DNA from: Bacteroidales bacterium
Lineage (GTDB): Bacteria; Bacteroidota; Bacteroidia; Bacteroidales; UBA932
DNA length: 64,000 bases
Reading direction: 5' to 3'
NCBI GenBank assembly: GCA_016288055.1
Contig: JAEEXZ010000001.1
Coordinates: 1 to 64,000, forward strand
Below the pieces are notes generated by a model. That model saw only the letters and a list, made by a program, of their open reading frames with translations, was not told the origin of the DNA and did no database searches. Position 1 is the stretch's first letter. Every line of letters begins with the position of its first letter. Of this stretch, positions 26,350 through 35,930 are shown in pieces. The translations under genes and the position numbers were made by a program.

Positions 26350-27144
26350 CTATTTGTTCTCGGCTGCTTCGACTGCCTTGAAGTAGCGGTAGCTGCTGAC
26401 TTTGACCTCGGAGATGGAGTTCTCGTCGCAGACGATGGTGCCGGCGGGATGGTTCTGCAGACCGCTGAGGGTGCAGTAGTGGGACATGGGGCCCTCTACG
26501 GCGTCCTTGATGGCGCGGGCCTTCTTGGAACCGAAGGCCAGGATGACCACTTCCTTGGCGCTGAGCACGGTGGCTACGCCAACGGTAAGTGCCTGGGCCG
26601 GAACGGCGGAAGGATCGTTGTCGAAGAAGCGGGCGTTCACTTCGCGGGTGTCCTGGGTGAGGGTGACCACACGGGTGCGGCTGCTCAGGGAGGAGAAGGG
26701 CTCGTTGAAGGCGATATGACCGTCCTCGCCTACGCCGCCGAGGAACAGGTCGAAGCCGCCGGCGTCCACGATGGCTTTCTCGTAGGCGGCGCACTCGGCC
26801 TCCACGTCCTTGGCATTGCCGTTGAGGATGTGGATGTTTTCCGGCTTCTCGTCAATCTGGTCGAACAGGTACTTGTGCATGAAGCTGTGGTAGCTCTCCG
26901 GATGGCTCTCCGGCAGACCTACGTACTCGTCCATATTGAAGGAAATCACGTTCTTGAAAGAGACCTCGCCGGCTTTGACCATGCGGATAAGCTCGGCGTA
27001 GGTGTCGATGGGCGTGGAACCCGTGCAGAGACCGATGACGAAGGGCTTGTCGGTCTTGGCGGCCTTCTCTTTGATGCGCTGTGCAATGTAATGGGCTGCC
27101 CACAGGGAGCCGGCCTTGGCATTGTCGCGGATGATAATTTTCAT
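26350..27144 (-). CDS. nagB: Glucosamine-6-phosphate deaminase
   Basis: LCTGSTPIDTYAEL, NMDEYVGLPESHPESYHSFMH, GGVGEDGHIAFNEP catalytic motif. Confidence 0.95.
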   Translation of the reverse strand: MKIIIRDNAKAGSLWAAHYIAQRIKEKAAKTDKPFVIGLCTGSTPIDTYAELIRMVKAGEVSFKNVISFNMDEYVGLPESHPESYHSFMHKYLFDQIDEKPENIHILNGNAKDVEAECAAYEKAIVDAGGFDLFLGGVGEDGHIAFNEPFSSLSSRTRVVTLTQDTREVNARFFDNDPSAVPAQALTVGVATVLSAKEVVILAFGSKKARAIKDAVEGPMSHYCTLSGLQNHPAGTIVCDENSISEVKVSSYRYFKAVEAAENK

Positions 27145-27146
27145 GA

Positions 27147-29075
27147 TTAGTAAAGTTTTAAGAATACTTCCATAGCCTGATATTCTGCCATGCCCAGTTC
27201 ATCGTAGAGCTTGGCGGTATTCTGGGTGCGCTCCTCGGCGCGCTGCCAGAACTCGCGGGGATCTTCGCCCGGGAACGGAACGATGTCTTTCTGGGAGAGG
27301 TGGCGGAAGATGGCGTGACGCTTCATCACGACTTCTTCCGGGCTCAGCGGAACGGCCATATCTACGCGGCCCAGTTCCCACTCCATCCAGGCGCCGCGGT
27401 ACAGCCAGACGTGGGTCTCTGCCATCCAGGGATTGTTGCCCTCTTCCTTGAGCTGCTCCATGGCTTCCAGGGCGGCCTCGGTGCACACGCGGTGTGTGCC
27501 GTGAGGGTCTGCCAGATCACCGGCCATGAAGATCATGTGGGGCTTGAGTTTCTTGATGAGGTCCTTGATGATATCAACATCGGCCTGGGTGCGCGGGTTC
27601 TTCTTGATGCCGCCACTCTCGTAGAAGGGCAGGTTCAGGAAGTGGACGTTGGTGTTGTCGTTGAGGCCGAAGCTGCGTACGGCACCGCGGGCTTCGCTGC
27701 GGCGGATGGCACCCTTCATTTCCAGCAGGGCGCGGGGCTCCGGCTGGCCGGGAACTTTGCTTTCGATGATTTTCTTCACCTCGTCGAACTTGTCGGCAAA
27801 GCCCAGCTGGAAGGCGCAGTCCATGTGCTGGAGCACAACATCGTCATGCACGGCGACGTTACCGGAGGTTTCGTAGGCGACGTGCACGTCATGCCCCTGC
27901 TTGGCCAGGCGGATGAAGGTGCCGCCCATGGAGATGACGTCGTCGTCCGGGTGCGGGGAGAAGATGAGGACAGTCTTGGGGAACGGCTTGGCGGAGACGG
28001 GACGGGTGCTGTCGTCGGCGTTGGGCTTGCCGCCCGGCCAGCCCGTGATGGTGTGCTGCAGGTCGTTGAAGACGTCGATGTTGATTTTATCGAAGGCCCC
28101 TACGGTCTCCAGCAGCTGGCTGAGGCCGTTGTTCAGGTAGTCTTTTTCGGAGAGTTTGAGAATGGGCTTGCCGGTCACCTGGCACAGCCACACCACGGCC
28201 TTGCGGACGAACTTGGGCGTCCAGTCGCAGGGGCCTACAAGCCAGGGAGCCTCGCTGCGGGTGAGCAGGCTGGCAGCGGTCTCGTCCACGTAGAAGGAGA
28301 CATTGTCGTGAGCCTGCAGCAGGGAAGCCGGGCAGTCTGCGCTTTCGGGTCCTTCGACGATGGCCTTTACGGCAGGAGCCTTGTCCTCGCCCCAGGCCAT
28401 GAGGATGATCTGCTTGGCGCTGAGCATGGTGCTGATGCCGATGGTGATAGCCTTGTCGGGGGTGGCGGAGATATCATGGTTGAAGTTGCCGGCCTGGCGC
28501 TTGCGGGAAGCGTAGGAGAGGCGTACCACGCGGGTGTGGGTCTTCTCGTTGGAGCCGGCTTCGTTGAAGCCTACCTGGCCCTGTTCGCCGATACCGATGA
28601 CCAGCAGGTCCACCCCGCGGGCAATCTTGTCATATTGGGCGCAGTACTCGGACAGCTTTTCCGGGGAAACGGAACCGTCCGGGATGTGGATGTTTTCCTT
28701 TTTGATGTCCACCAGGTCCAGCAGGGCCTTGTGAAGACGGTTGTTGCGGCTCTGGGCTTCCTTCTGGGAGGAAGGGTAGTACTCGTCGATGGAGACGATT
28801 TCCACGTTCTTGAAGGAAACGAGGCCGGCCTCATAGCGGCGGGCCAGCTCATTGTACAGGGAGATGGGGGTGGAACCCGTGGTGAGACCCAGGCGGAACA
28901 GACCGTCCTTGTGGGCGTTGATGGCTTCTACGATGACGTCTGCGATGGCGTAGGATGCCGGTCTTGATTCCGGATACACGTGCGCCCAGATCTTTTCGTA
29001 GGTGTGGAGGATGTCGGCGGGGAGATTCTTCTCGATGAGTCCGCCGTCATAAGGCAGTGTGAAATGCTTTCCCAT
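27147..29075 (-). CDS. NagB-like domain fused to PIG-L/LmbE deacetylase domain
   Basis: N-terminal GLTTGSTPISLYNEL...SIDEYYP...GIGEQGQVGFNEAG; C-terminal VLIFSPHPDDDVISMGGTFIRL and DPHGTHRVC. Confidence 0.92.
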   Translation of the reverse strand: MGKHFTLPYDGGLIEKNLPADILHTYEKIWAHVYPESRPASYAIADVIVEAINAHKDGLFRLGLTTGSTPISLYNELARRYEAGLVSFKNVEIVSIDEYYPSSQKEAQSRNNRLHKALLDLVDIKKENIHIPDGSVSPEKLSEYCAQYDKIARGVDLLVIGIGEQGQVGFNEAGSNEKTHTRVVRLSYASRKRQAGNFNHDISATPDKAITIGISTMLSAKQIILMAWGEDKAPAVKAIVEGPESADCPASLLQAHDNVSFYVDETAASLLTRSEAPWLVGPCDWTPKFVRKAVVWLCQVTGKPILKLSEKDYLNNGLSQLLETVGAFDKINIDVFNDLQHTITGWPGGKPNADDSTRPVSAKPFPKTVLIFSPHPDDDVISMGGTFIRLAKQGHDVHVAYETSGNVAVHDDVVLQHMDCAFQLGFADKFDEVKKIIESKVPGQPEPRALLEMKGAIRRSEARGAVRSFGLNDNTNVHFLNLPFYESGGIKKNPRTQADVDIIKDLIKKLKPHMIFMAGDLADPHGTHRVCTEAALEAMEQLKEEGNNPWMAETHVWLYRGAWMEWELGRVDMAVPLSPEEVVMKRHAIFRHLSQKDIVPFPGEDPREFWQRAEERTQNTAKLYDELGMAEYQAMEVFLKLY

Positions 29076-29078
29076 AGG

Positions 29079-30296
29079 TTATTTAAGTATTTTGTGTATT
29101 CTTTCCAGTTTCCCGTCCGTCTGGGCGGGCTTGATCCCCAGCAGTTCGCACAGCAGGGGGTAGATGTCCACATTGTGGAAGGCCGACTGTTCCCCTTCGG
29201 TGAACGGGGCTTCGTAGCCGATCTTGAAGTCCGGGCCGATGGCGCGGAAAACCACCATCATGTCCAGTTCCTTGGGGCTGTATCCGTGCGCGCCTTTCTT
29301 GGTGCCGGGCTTCTCGGCGAACTGCCAGCCCAGATCCGGGGCGACGATGAGGTCTCCCAGGCGGGGGGAAGTGCCATAATTGAGTTCTTCGGGAACCTCG
29401 CCATGCTTCCATACGCTCAGGTGCTCTACCTGGGACAGTTTGTTGTACAGGCTGTCGGCATAGCCCTCTTTGGCGAAGATGCTGGTAGGGGAGGTGGCGA
29501 TGACGCGTTCCACCCATTCCTCGGGAATGACATCCCACCAGCGGATGAAACGCTCTGCGGAGACATCCTCCATGCCGTGGTCCGACAGGATGATGAGGTT
29601 AATCCGGTCTCCATGCGGAAGGGCCTTCAGGCGAAGGTACAGGGAGTTCATGAGGCTGTCCATGTATTCCACCATTCCCTGGGTTTCCGGGGAGACGGGG
29701 CCATAGACGTGTCCGTTATGGTCCGGCTCGTCGAAGTAGCCCATGACCAGGCGGGGACGCTCCTCTTCCGGCAGGCTGACGAGACGTACGATTTCATCGA
29801 CGCGCTCTTCGAAGTTCCAGTGCGGATCTTCGTCCCAGGCGCGGTAATATGTGGGATATTCGCCCAGGATGGGGATGTCGGAACCGACCCAGTAAACATT
29901 GCCGGTCTTGACGCCCTGGCGCTGGGCGGTGATCCAGATGGGTTCTCCGCCATAGTAGTGAGGGTCGTAGCGGCAGACCGAGTCTCCCATGGAGTAGGTG
30001 TACTCCCGTTCGGGCTCCCAGAAGCTGTTGTTCACAAGGCCGTGATGATCCGGGACAAGGCCCGTGGCCAGCGTATAGTGATTGGGGAAGGTGGATGCGG
30101 GGAAGGAAGGCTCCATCCGGGCCGATACGCCAACCGCGGCGAGCGAATCGAAAAATTCAGTATGGTAAAGGGTGGGATAATCCCAGCGGTTTCCGTCCAG
30201 GGAAATAACGACGGTATAATTGTCTCTGACAGGTTTGCAGGCGGCGCTGACTAACCACAGCAGGCCGAATAGCAGAAATAAACGAAAGTTCCGCAT
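29079..30296 (-). CDS. ENPP-type alkaline phosphatase superfamily phosphodiesterase (lipoprotein)
   Basis: VVISLDGNRWDYP, FPASTFPNHYTLATGLVPDHHG, YFDEPDHNGHVYGP, ILSDHGMED. Confidence 0.9.
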   Translation of the reverse strand: MRNFRLFLLFGLLWLVSAACKPVRDNYTVVISLDGNRWDYPTLYHTEFFDSLAAVGVSARMEPSFPASTFPNHYTLATGLVPDHHGLVNNSFWEPEREYTYSMGDSVCRYDPHYYGGEPIWITAQRQGVKTGNVYWVGSDIPILGEYPTYYRAWDEDPHWNFEERVDEIVRLVSLPEEERPRLVMGYFDEPDHNGHVYGPVSPETQGMVEYMDSLMNSLYLRLKALPHGDRINLIILSDHGMEDVSAERFIRWWDVIPEEWVERVIATSPTSIFAKEGYADSLYNKLSQVEHLSVWKHGEVPEELNYGTSPRLGDLIVAPDLGWQFAEKPGTKKGAHGYSPKELDMMVVFRAIGPDFKIGYEAPFTEGEQSAFHNVDIYPLLCELLGIKPAQTDGKLERIHKILK

Positions 30297-30369
30297 ATGT
30301 GCTTTGTAAAATCGTACAAAGGTAATAAAAAATGCCTACTTTTGCATCACAACTAATGACTATTTCTGC

Positions 30370-32427
30370 ATGAAACGCATTATCGCACTTGCCACTTTCT
30401 CCTTTCTGCTGCTGTCCTGCGGCCAGAATGTCGTCCGCAGCACTGGCGGTTCCCTTGCCCCCGACCAGGGTTGGCTTTTCCTTGAAAAAGGGGCCTACAC
30501 CCTTGCCACCCGTGTGGAAGCGGCGCCCGGTCCCGCCACCTTCGAACTGGTGAAGGACCTCTCGCTTATGGCCGACGAGCCGGAAGTCGTTTTCCGGGCC
30601 GATGTGGAGGTGGCCCCCGACAGCACCCTCGAGGTGGCTCTCGGCAAGCTCGACCCCGGCTTTTACCAGGTGCGCCTGCGGGACTCCGTGCGCTGGAATA
30701 TCGGCGTGCGTCCGGACGAGGTGGTGAGCCCCTCCGATGCCCCGGAAGACTTCGATGCGTTTTGGAGCTCCACGCTGGAGGAACTGTCCCAAGTGCCCCT
30801 GGAACCGGTCTATACGAAGATTCCCGAGTATTCCAATGAACTGCGTACCACTTACGAGGTGCGTTACGCCTCTCTGGACGGCGCGGTTTCCGGCGGCATC
30901 CTGTGCGTCCCCAATGCGCCCGGCAAATATCCCGTCGTCGTCAACTACATGGGCTACGGCGCGGAGCCTTTCTGCGAAGACCCCTCTTCCCATCCGGACA
31001 GAATCAACTATCTGGTGAGTGTCCGTGACCAGGGAATCTTCAAGGGGGACCAGTCCCGCTGGATAGACCGCGGCATCACCTCCCGTGAGACCTTCTACTA
31101 CCGGGGTGCCTTCTGCGACGTCAAGCGTGCCGTGGATTTTGTCGCGTCCCTCGAAAAGGCCGACACCACCCGTATCGTCGCCTGGGGAGAGAGCCAGGGC
31201 GGTGCCTTCACCTGCGTATCGGCCGCGCTGGACAGCCGCGTCAAGGCCATTTCGGCCGGCGTGCCCTTCCTGGGAGACTTCCGGGATTACGCCCGCATCG
31301 TGTGGTGGCCCGTGCATGAGGTCTTCGAGGAGGCGGACGCCATCGGCCTTCCCCGCGAGGAACTGCTGGAGATGCTGCGCTATTTTGACGTGAAGAATTT
31401 CGCTCCGCGCATCCATGTGCCCACCTTTATGGCCTTCGGCCTGCAGGACGAGACCTGCCCGCCGCACACCAACTTTGCCATCTACAACAACCTAGGTACG
31501 GGAGACAGGGAGTTCGTGTGCCTTCAGAACAGCGGCCACGGCATTTGGCGCTATCCCGAGTGGGAGGCCTGCCGGGAAACGTTCCTCGAGAAATTCATCG
31601 CAGCCGCAGAGCTTCCCCTGAGGGCGGGGTCTTACAACCTCCGCTTCGCCAACCTGGACAGAAACAGTGAAGAGAATAACTGGACGCTGCGGGAGCCCCG
31701 GCTCCTGCAGTCGTTCCTTGCCTGCGACATGGATCTTTGCGGCGTGCAGGAAATCGGCCTGGAGGAGCAGGAGTCCCTGCCCCGCGAGCTGGCGGCGAAG
31801 GGGCTGTCCTACGATGCCTTTTTCTTCGACCCTTATTCCGATGACGGAAAGGGAACCCGGGCCCACGGCCTTCTGTGGAAGAAGGACCGCTTTGCGCTCA
31901 AGGGAGAGCCGCACTTTTTCTGGCTCTCGAACCCGCCTGAGCTGCGCCAGTCAAACGATACCGTTCCTGCCTGGAAAGCGAATTACACGCGCGGCGGCTT
32001 CTGCCTTACCCTGCAGGAAAAGGGCGGACGTGAGGTTTTTGTTATGGTCACCCACGCTCCGCTGAACAAGGAGCAGCATGCGCAGAACGCCCACATCTAC
32101 GCCCAGATGGAGGCCCGCTTCAACCCCCGGGGCCTTCCCTCTTTCTTCCTGGGGGACTTCAATGCCAGCGAGGCCGATGCCTGCAGCGCCGTCCACCGTT
32201 CTCACTGGAAAGACGTCTTCCTGGCGCTTCCCGCCGGGAAGCGTACAGGCCCGGAGGGGACCTTCAATGCCTGGCAATGGGAGACGCCCTCGAAGGAACA
32301 TCGCATTGACTTTATTTATTATAGGGGAGAGGGCGTCGAACCGGTTTCCTATCGCTGCGACAATACCCTCTACGGGGGCTATCCCTCGGACCATTTCCCG
32401 ATTTACGCGGACTTTCTTCTCAGATAA
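30370..32427 (+). CDS. Fusion lipoprotein: acetylxylan esterase (AXE1)-like domain + endonuclease/exonuclease/phosphatase domain
   Basis: AXE1: GESQGGAFTCVSAAL, GLQDETCPPHT, SGHGIW; EEP: SYNLRFAN, GVQEIG, VTHAPLN, LGDFNASE, HRIDFIYY, PSDHFPI. Confidence 0.87.
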   Translation: MKRIIALATFSFLLLSCGQNVVRSTGGSLAPDQGWLFLEKGAYTLATRVEAAPGPATFELVKDLSLMADEPEVVFRADVEVAPDSTLEVALGKLDPGFYQVRLRDSVRWNIGVRPDEVVSPSDAPEDFDAFWSSTLEELSQVPLEPVYTKIPEYSNELRTTYEVRYASLDGAVSGGILCVPNAPGKYPVVVNYMGYGAEPFCEDPSSHPDRINYLVSVRDQGIFKGDQSRWIDRGITSRETFYYRGAFCDVKRAVDFVASLEKADTTRIVAWGESQGGAFTCVSAALDSRVKAISAGVPFLGDFRDYARIVWWPVHEVFEEADAIGLPREELLEMLRYFDVKNFAPRIHVPTFMAFGLQDETCPPHTNFAIYNNLGTGDREFVCLQNSGHGIWRYPEWEACRETFLEKFIAAAELPLRAGSYNLRFANLDRNSEENNWTLREPRLLQSFLACDMDLCGVQEIGLEEQESLPRELAAKGLSYDAFFFDPYSDDGKGTRAHGLLWKKDRFALKGEPHFFWLSNPPELRQSNDTVPAWKANYTRGGFCLTLQEKGGREVFVMVTHAPLNKEQHAQNAHIYAQMEARFNPRGLPSFFLGDFNASEADACSAVHRSHWKDVFLALPAGKRTGPEGTFNAWQWETPSKEHRIDFIYYRGEGVEPVSYRCDNTLYGGYPSDHFPIYADFLLR

Positions 32428-32535
32428 TCATTTTCGGTAGCTTTTCTGTCAAGTCCAAAATTTTTAAAAAAAGTTTTGGAAAAAGGAATAATTGTTTTAC
32501 CTTTGCGGTGTACTATTAAACTAATACACACAGAC

Positions 32536-34905
32536 ATGAAAAGACTATTCATTCTTACCTTAATGATTTTCACCACTTTAACCGCCTTTGCGAAGAAGGA
32601 TTGGAAAGGAAAGGTGGTGGATGAGAACGGAGCCCCGATTGCCTATGCCAATGTGGCTGTGCTCTCCAAGGCCGATTCTACCGTCGTCTGCGGTGCCGTT
32701 ACCGATGAAAGCGGTGTTTTCAATATTATTACACAGGAAAATGACGGAATCATGATGGTGGCCATGCTGGGCTACCAGACCCGTTTCGTTACTCCTGTGG
32801 ACGGGATGGTCATTGCACTTAAGAACGACGCCACCATGCTGGAAAGCGCGTCTGTGGCCGCCGTTATGCCCAAGACCAAAGTGACGGGCGAAGGCCTGCA
32901 AACCCATGTGCACGGTTCCGTGCTGGAGAATGCGGGAACGGCCAACGATGTGCTGGCACGGACTCCCGGTGTCATCAAGGGGCAGAACGGACTGGAAGTG
33001 ATTGGAAAGGGTGCGCCGCTGGTGTACATCAACGGACGCAAGGTTTCCGACATCTCTGAACTGAACCGTCTGGCCAGCAACGAGATCCAGAGCATCGAGG
33101 TTATCAACAATCCCGGCCCCCAGTACGACGCCACCGTACGTGCCGTCGTGCGCATCCGCACCGTCAAGCATCAGGGGGAAGGCTTCGGCTTTAACTTTGA
33201 CGCTTCGGACGCACAGTCCCTGCGCAGGGAAAAACGCAACGCCCCTGCAGCCGCCCTCAATGCCAACTACCGTATCGGCGGCGTGGATATTTTCGGCGGC
33301 GCCAACTTCTCCCGGAGCGTAAACTTCCAGGAGAGCGACATTACGAAAAAAACCTATGGTATTAATAAAACTATTCTTAACGACGGTTACCTGCTCACGG
33401 AAACTCAGAATTCCCTTGTGCATGGCAACGCCGGTGTGAACTGGCAGATTTCCCCCGCCCATTCCTTAGGCGGAAAGGTGGAGTGGGGCCGTCGGCTCTC
33501 GTACAATGTGGATATGGTGGTGAAGGACCACGTGTTCGTGGACGGTGAGGAGGCCGACAAACTCACCACCACATCCACTTCTACGATGGGTGCGTTCCCT
33601 CGGGAGACACTTAGCGCAAACCTTTATTACAATGGCCTGGTGGGCGGTAAACTGGGTATCGACATAAACCTGGACTACTACGGCACAAAGGAGTCTGAAA
33701 ACACCCTCGCCTCTGAGATCAGCGAGATGACGCACGATGCCGCAGTTTCCAGCGAAAGTGACAACAGCAGCCGCTTGTATGCCGCAAAGGCTGTGCTGTC
33801 CTATCCGGTCTGGGTGGGCCAGCTGCAGGTAGGCACCGAAGATACCTTCTCACGCCGAACGGATCACTACTTTACTGACATAGAGAACGTGACGGATATT
33901 TCCGCATCGTCCGCCACGGTGAAAGAAGACAACGTAGCCGCTTTTGCCAACTACGCCTTTTTCCTGCCCACCTTTGGCCAATTGAGCGCCGGCATCCGCT
34001 ATGAGCATGTAAACTACTCTTACGAGGATGTCCTGAAGCCCTCTGCGAACATGTCCACCCGCTACGACAACTGGTTCCCGACGGTCTCCTATTCGAATGT
34101 GATCGGCCCTGTTCAGATGATGTTCAATTACAGCGTCAAGACGAGCCGTCCCAGCTATACCAACCTGTCCAGTTCCGTGCGCTACAACAGCCGTTACATC
34201 TGGCAGAGCGGCAACGCCCAGCTGCAGCCGGAAATCATCCGGAGCGCAAACCTCACGGCTGTCTGGAAATTCGTGGCCCTGGTGGTGAACTATTCCCGTA
34301 CCAATGATGCCATCATGGTATGGAGCACTCCATACAATGACGAGGGTGTGGTGCTGGTGAAACCGCGCAACATCGAGACGCCCTACCGCACCATGGAGGC
34401 GTTCGTGAACTTCACGCCCACCATCGGCGTCTGGAGCATGAACTATACGTTCGGCATCATGCCGCAGTGGCTCACCATCAACGCCCCTGACGAGCGCGAG
34501 GCCTCCGGGGTGCGCGAGACCAAGTTCAACGGAAAACCTGTCTGCTTTGCCCAGCTGAACAACACGTTCTCCCTGAAGAACGACTGGCAGATCGAGGTGG
34601 GCGGAACCTTCCAGACCAAGGGAAATGTGCAGAACCTCTACTTGACGAACGTGTTTGCCGATGTTTACGCCGCCGTGCAGAAGAAACTCCTCCGGGACGG
34701 CTCGCTGGTACTCCGCCTGGAAGCCGCCGACCTGTTGGGAACGGCTCACTACAATGTAACCACGGACTTCGGTTCGCATACCATCTGGCAGACCAATACG
34801 ATGGATACACAGAAAGTGAGGTTCTCTATCCGCTACAGCTTCAACAAGGCCAAGAGCAAGTATCGTGGCACCGGTGCCGGCGCCAGTGAGAAGGCCCGAA
34901 TGTAA
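32536..34905 (+). CDS. Outer membrane beta-barrel / TonB-dependent receptor-like protein with carboxypeptidase-regulatory-like domain
   Basis: DWKGKVVDENGAPIAYANVAVLSKADSTVVCGAVTDESGVFNI; APLVYINGRKVSDISELNRLASNEIQSIEVINNPGPQYDATVRAVVRIRT. Confidence 0.87.
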   Translation: MKRLFILTLMIFTTLTAFAKKDWKGKVVDENGAPIAYANVAVLSKADSTVVCGAVTDESGVFNIITQENDGIMMVAMLGYQTRFVTPVDGMVIALKNDATMLESASVAAVMPKTKVTGEGLQTHVHGSVLENAGTANDVLARTPGVIKGQNGLEVIGKGAPLVYINGRKVSDISELNRLASNEIQSIEVINNPGPQYDATVRAVVRIRTVKHQGEGFGFNFDASDAQSLRREKRNAPAAALNANYRIGGVDIFGGANFSRSVNFQESDITKKTYGINKTILNDGYLLTETQNSLVHGNAGVNWQISPAHSLGGKVEWGRRLSYNVDMVVKDHVFVDGEEADKLTTTSTSTMGAFPRETLSANLYYNGLVGGKLGIDINLDYYGTKESENTLASEISEMTHDAAVSSESDNSSRLYAAKAVLSYPVWVGQLQVGTEDTFSRRTDHYFTDIENVTDISASSATVKEDNVAAFANYAFFLPTFGQLSAGIRYEHVNYSYEDVLKPSANMSTRYDNWFPTVSYSNVIGPVQMMFNYSVKTSRPSYTNLSSSVRYNSRYIWQSGNAQLQPEIIRSANLTAVWKFVALVVNYSRTNDAIMVWSTPYNDEGVVLVKPRNIETPYRTMEAFVNFTPTIGVWSMNYTFGIMPQWLTINAPDEREASGVRETKFNGKPVCFAQLNNTFSLKNDWQIEVGGTFQTKGNVQNLYLTNVFADVYAAVQKKLLRDGSLVLRLEAADLLGTAHYNVTTDFGSHTIWQTNTMDTQKVRFSIRYSFNKAKSKYRGTGAGASEKARM

Positions 34906-34916
34906 GGATTCCTACA

Positions 34917-35810
34917 TCAGCGGAAAACGCTGCGGAAGGAGTTGTTTTCCGTCAGGATGCGTATGAAGGCGTCTGTCGCGCGTTTGCGATAGGCGCCTTT
35001 CATGAAGTGGTAGCAGCCGTACATCCGGCCTTCCGGATGGTGGATGGGAACAGCTCTCAGTTCGGGAATGCCGTGCGCCACTTCTCCGGAAAGGATGGTG
35101 AAGATGGAACCCGACTTGACCAGGTCCAGGATGGCGTGGATACTGTTGAGTTCCAGGCGGATATCCAGTTCTACATTTTTGGCGAACAGGACGGACTCGA
35201 GGGTGTCACGCGCCTGCAGGCCTTTGATGGGAAGCGCCAGCGGATAGCGGCTGAGCGTCTGGACCTCGACGTGCTGCCGGCACTCTTTCATGGCGTCCCG
35301 CCGGCCAATCAGGCAGAGGGAGTTCTCAAACAGCAGGCAGGAGTCGATGCGGTCGTCGTCCATGGGGGACTTATAGGTGAGGGCAACGTCCAGCTCCCGG
35401 TCCAGCAGCATCTGTTTGAGCGTGCTAGTGGAGGTATTGAAAACGTTGAGTTTGACATGGGGGTACTGCCGGTGGAAATCCAGGATGGTCTGCATGAGAA
35501 GCGGGCCGAACGAATAGGTAGCTCCGACCGAGAGCGTACCTGTCTGCAGGTCTTTGACGTCCATGATTTTGTCGGCACAGACCTGCGCTTCCTCCAGGAT
35601 CCTGACGGCGTGCGGATAGAATTCCCGGCCGTAATCGCTCAGGGAAACGTGACGGGTGTCGCGGGTGAGCAGCTCCACCCCCAGCTCCTCTTCCAGCTTC
35701 CCGATTTGCTGGGAAATGGTGCTCTGGGTGATGTAGAGGGACTTGGATGCCGCCGAGAAGCTCTTCAGGCGGCTCACTTCTACAAAATATCGGAGTTGGC
35801 GTAATTCCAT
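34917..35810 (-). CDS. LysR family transcriptional regulator
   Basis: MELRQLRYFVEVSRLKSFSAASKSLYITQSTISQQIGKLEEELGVELLTR winged-HTH. Confidence 0.95.
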   Translation of the reverse strand: MELRQLRYFVEVSRLKSFSAASKSLYITQSTISQQIGKLEEELGVELLTRDTRHVSLSDYGREFYPHAVRILEEAQVCADKIMDVKDLQTGTLSVGATYSFGPLLMQTILDFHRQYPHVKLNVFNTSTSTLKQMLLDRELDVALTYKSPMDDDRIDSCLLFENSLCLIGRRDAMKECRQHVEVQTLSRYPLALPIKGLQARDTLESVLFAKNVELDIRLELNSIHAILDLVKSGSIFTILSGEVAHGIPELRAVPIHHPEGRMYGCYHFMKGAYRKRATDAFIRILTENNSFRSVFR

Positions 35811-35846
35811 GGTAATAAGTGCTTTTCGTGCAAATATACGTCGATT

Positions 35847-35879
35847 TATCGAAATTATCTAAAAAATCTATCGAAATTA
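35847..35879 (+). promoter_or_regulatory. Two direct copies of TATCGAAATTA spaced 22 bp, divergent LysR / M49-like intergenic region
   Basis: 35847-35857 and 35869-35879 identical 11-mers. Confidence 0.5.
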
Positions 35880-35916
35880 ACCTTATCCATCTATAAAAAA
35901 CCTGCGTTCTTCTTCC

Positions 35917-35924
35917 TACTTTTG
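35917..35924 (+). promoter_or_regulatory. -7 box TACTTTTG, 6 nt from the M49-like start codon
   Basis: TAnnTTTG consensus. Confidence 0.55.
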
Positions 35925-35930
35925 CGCGCA

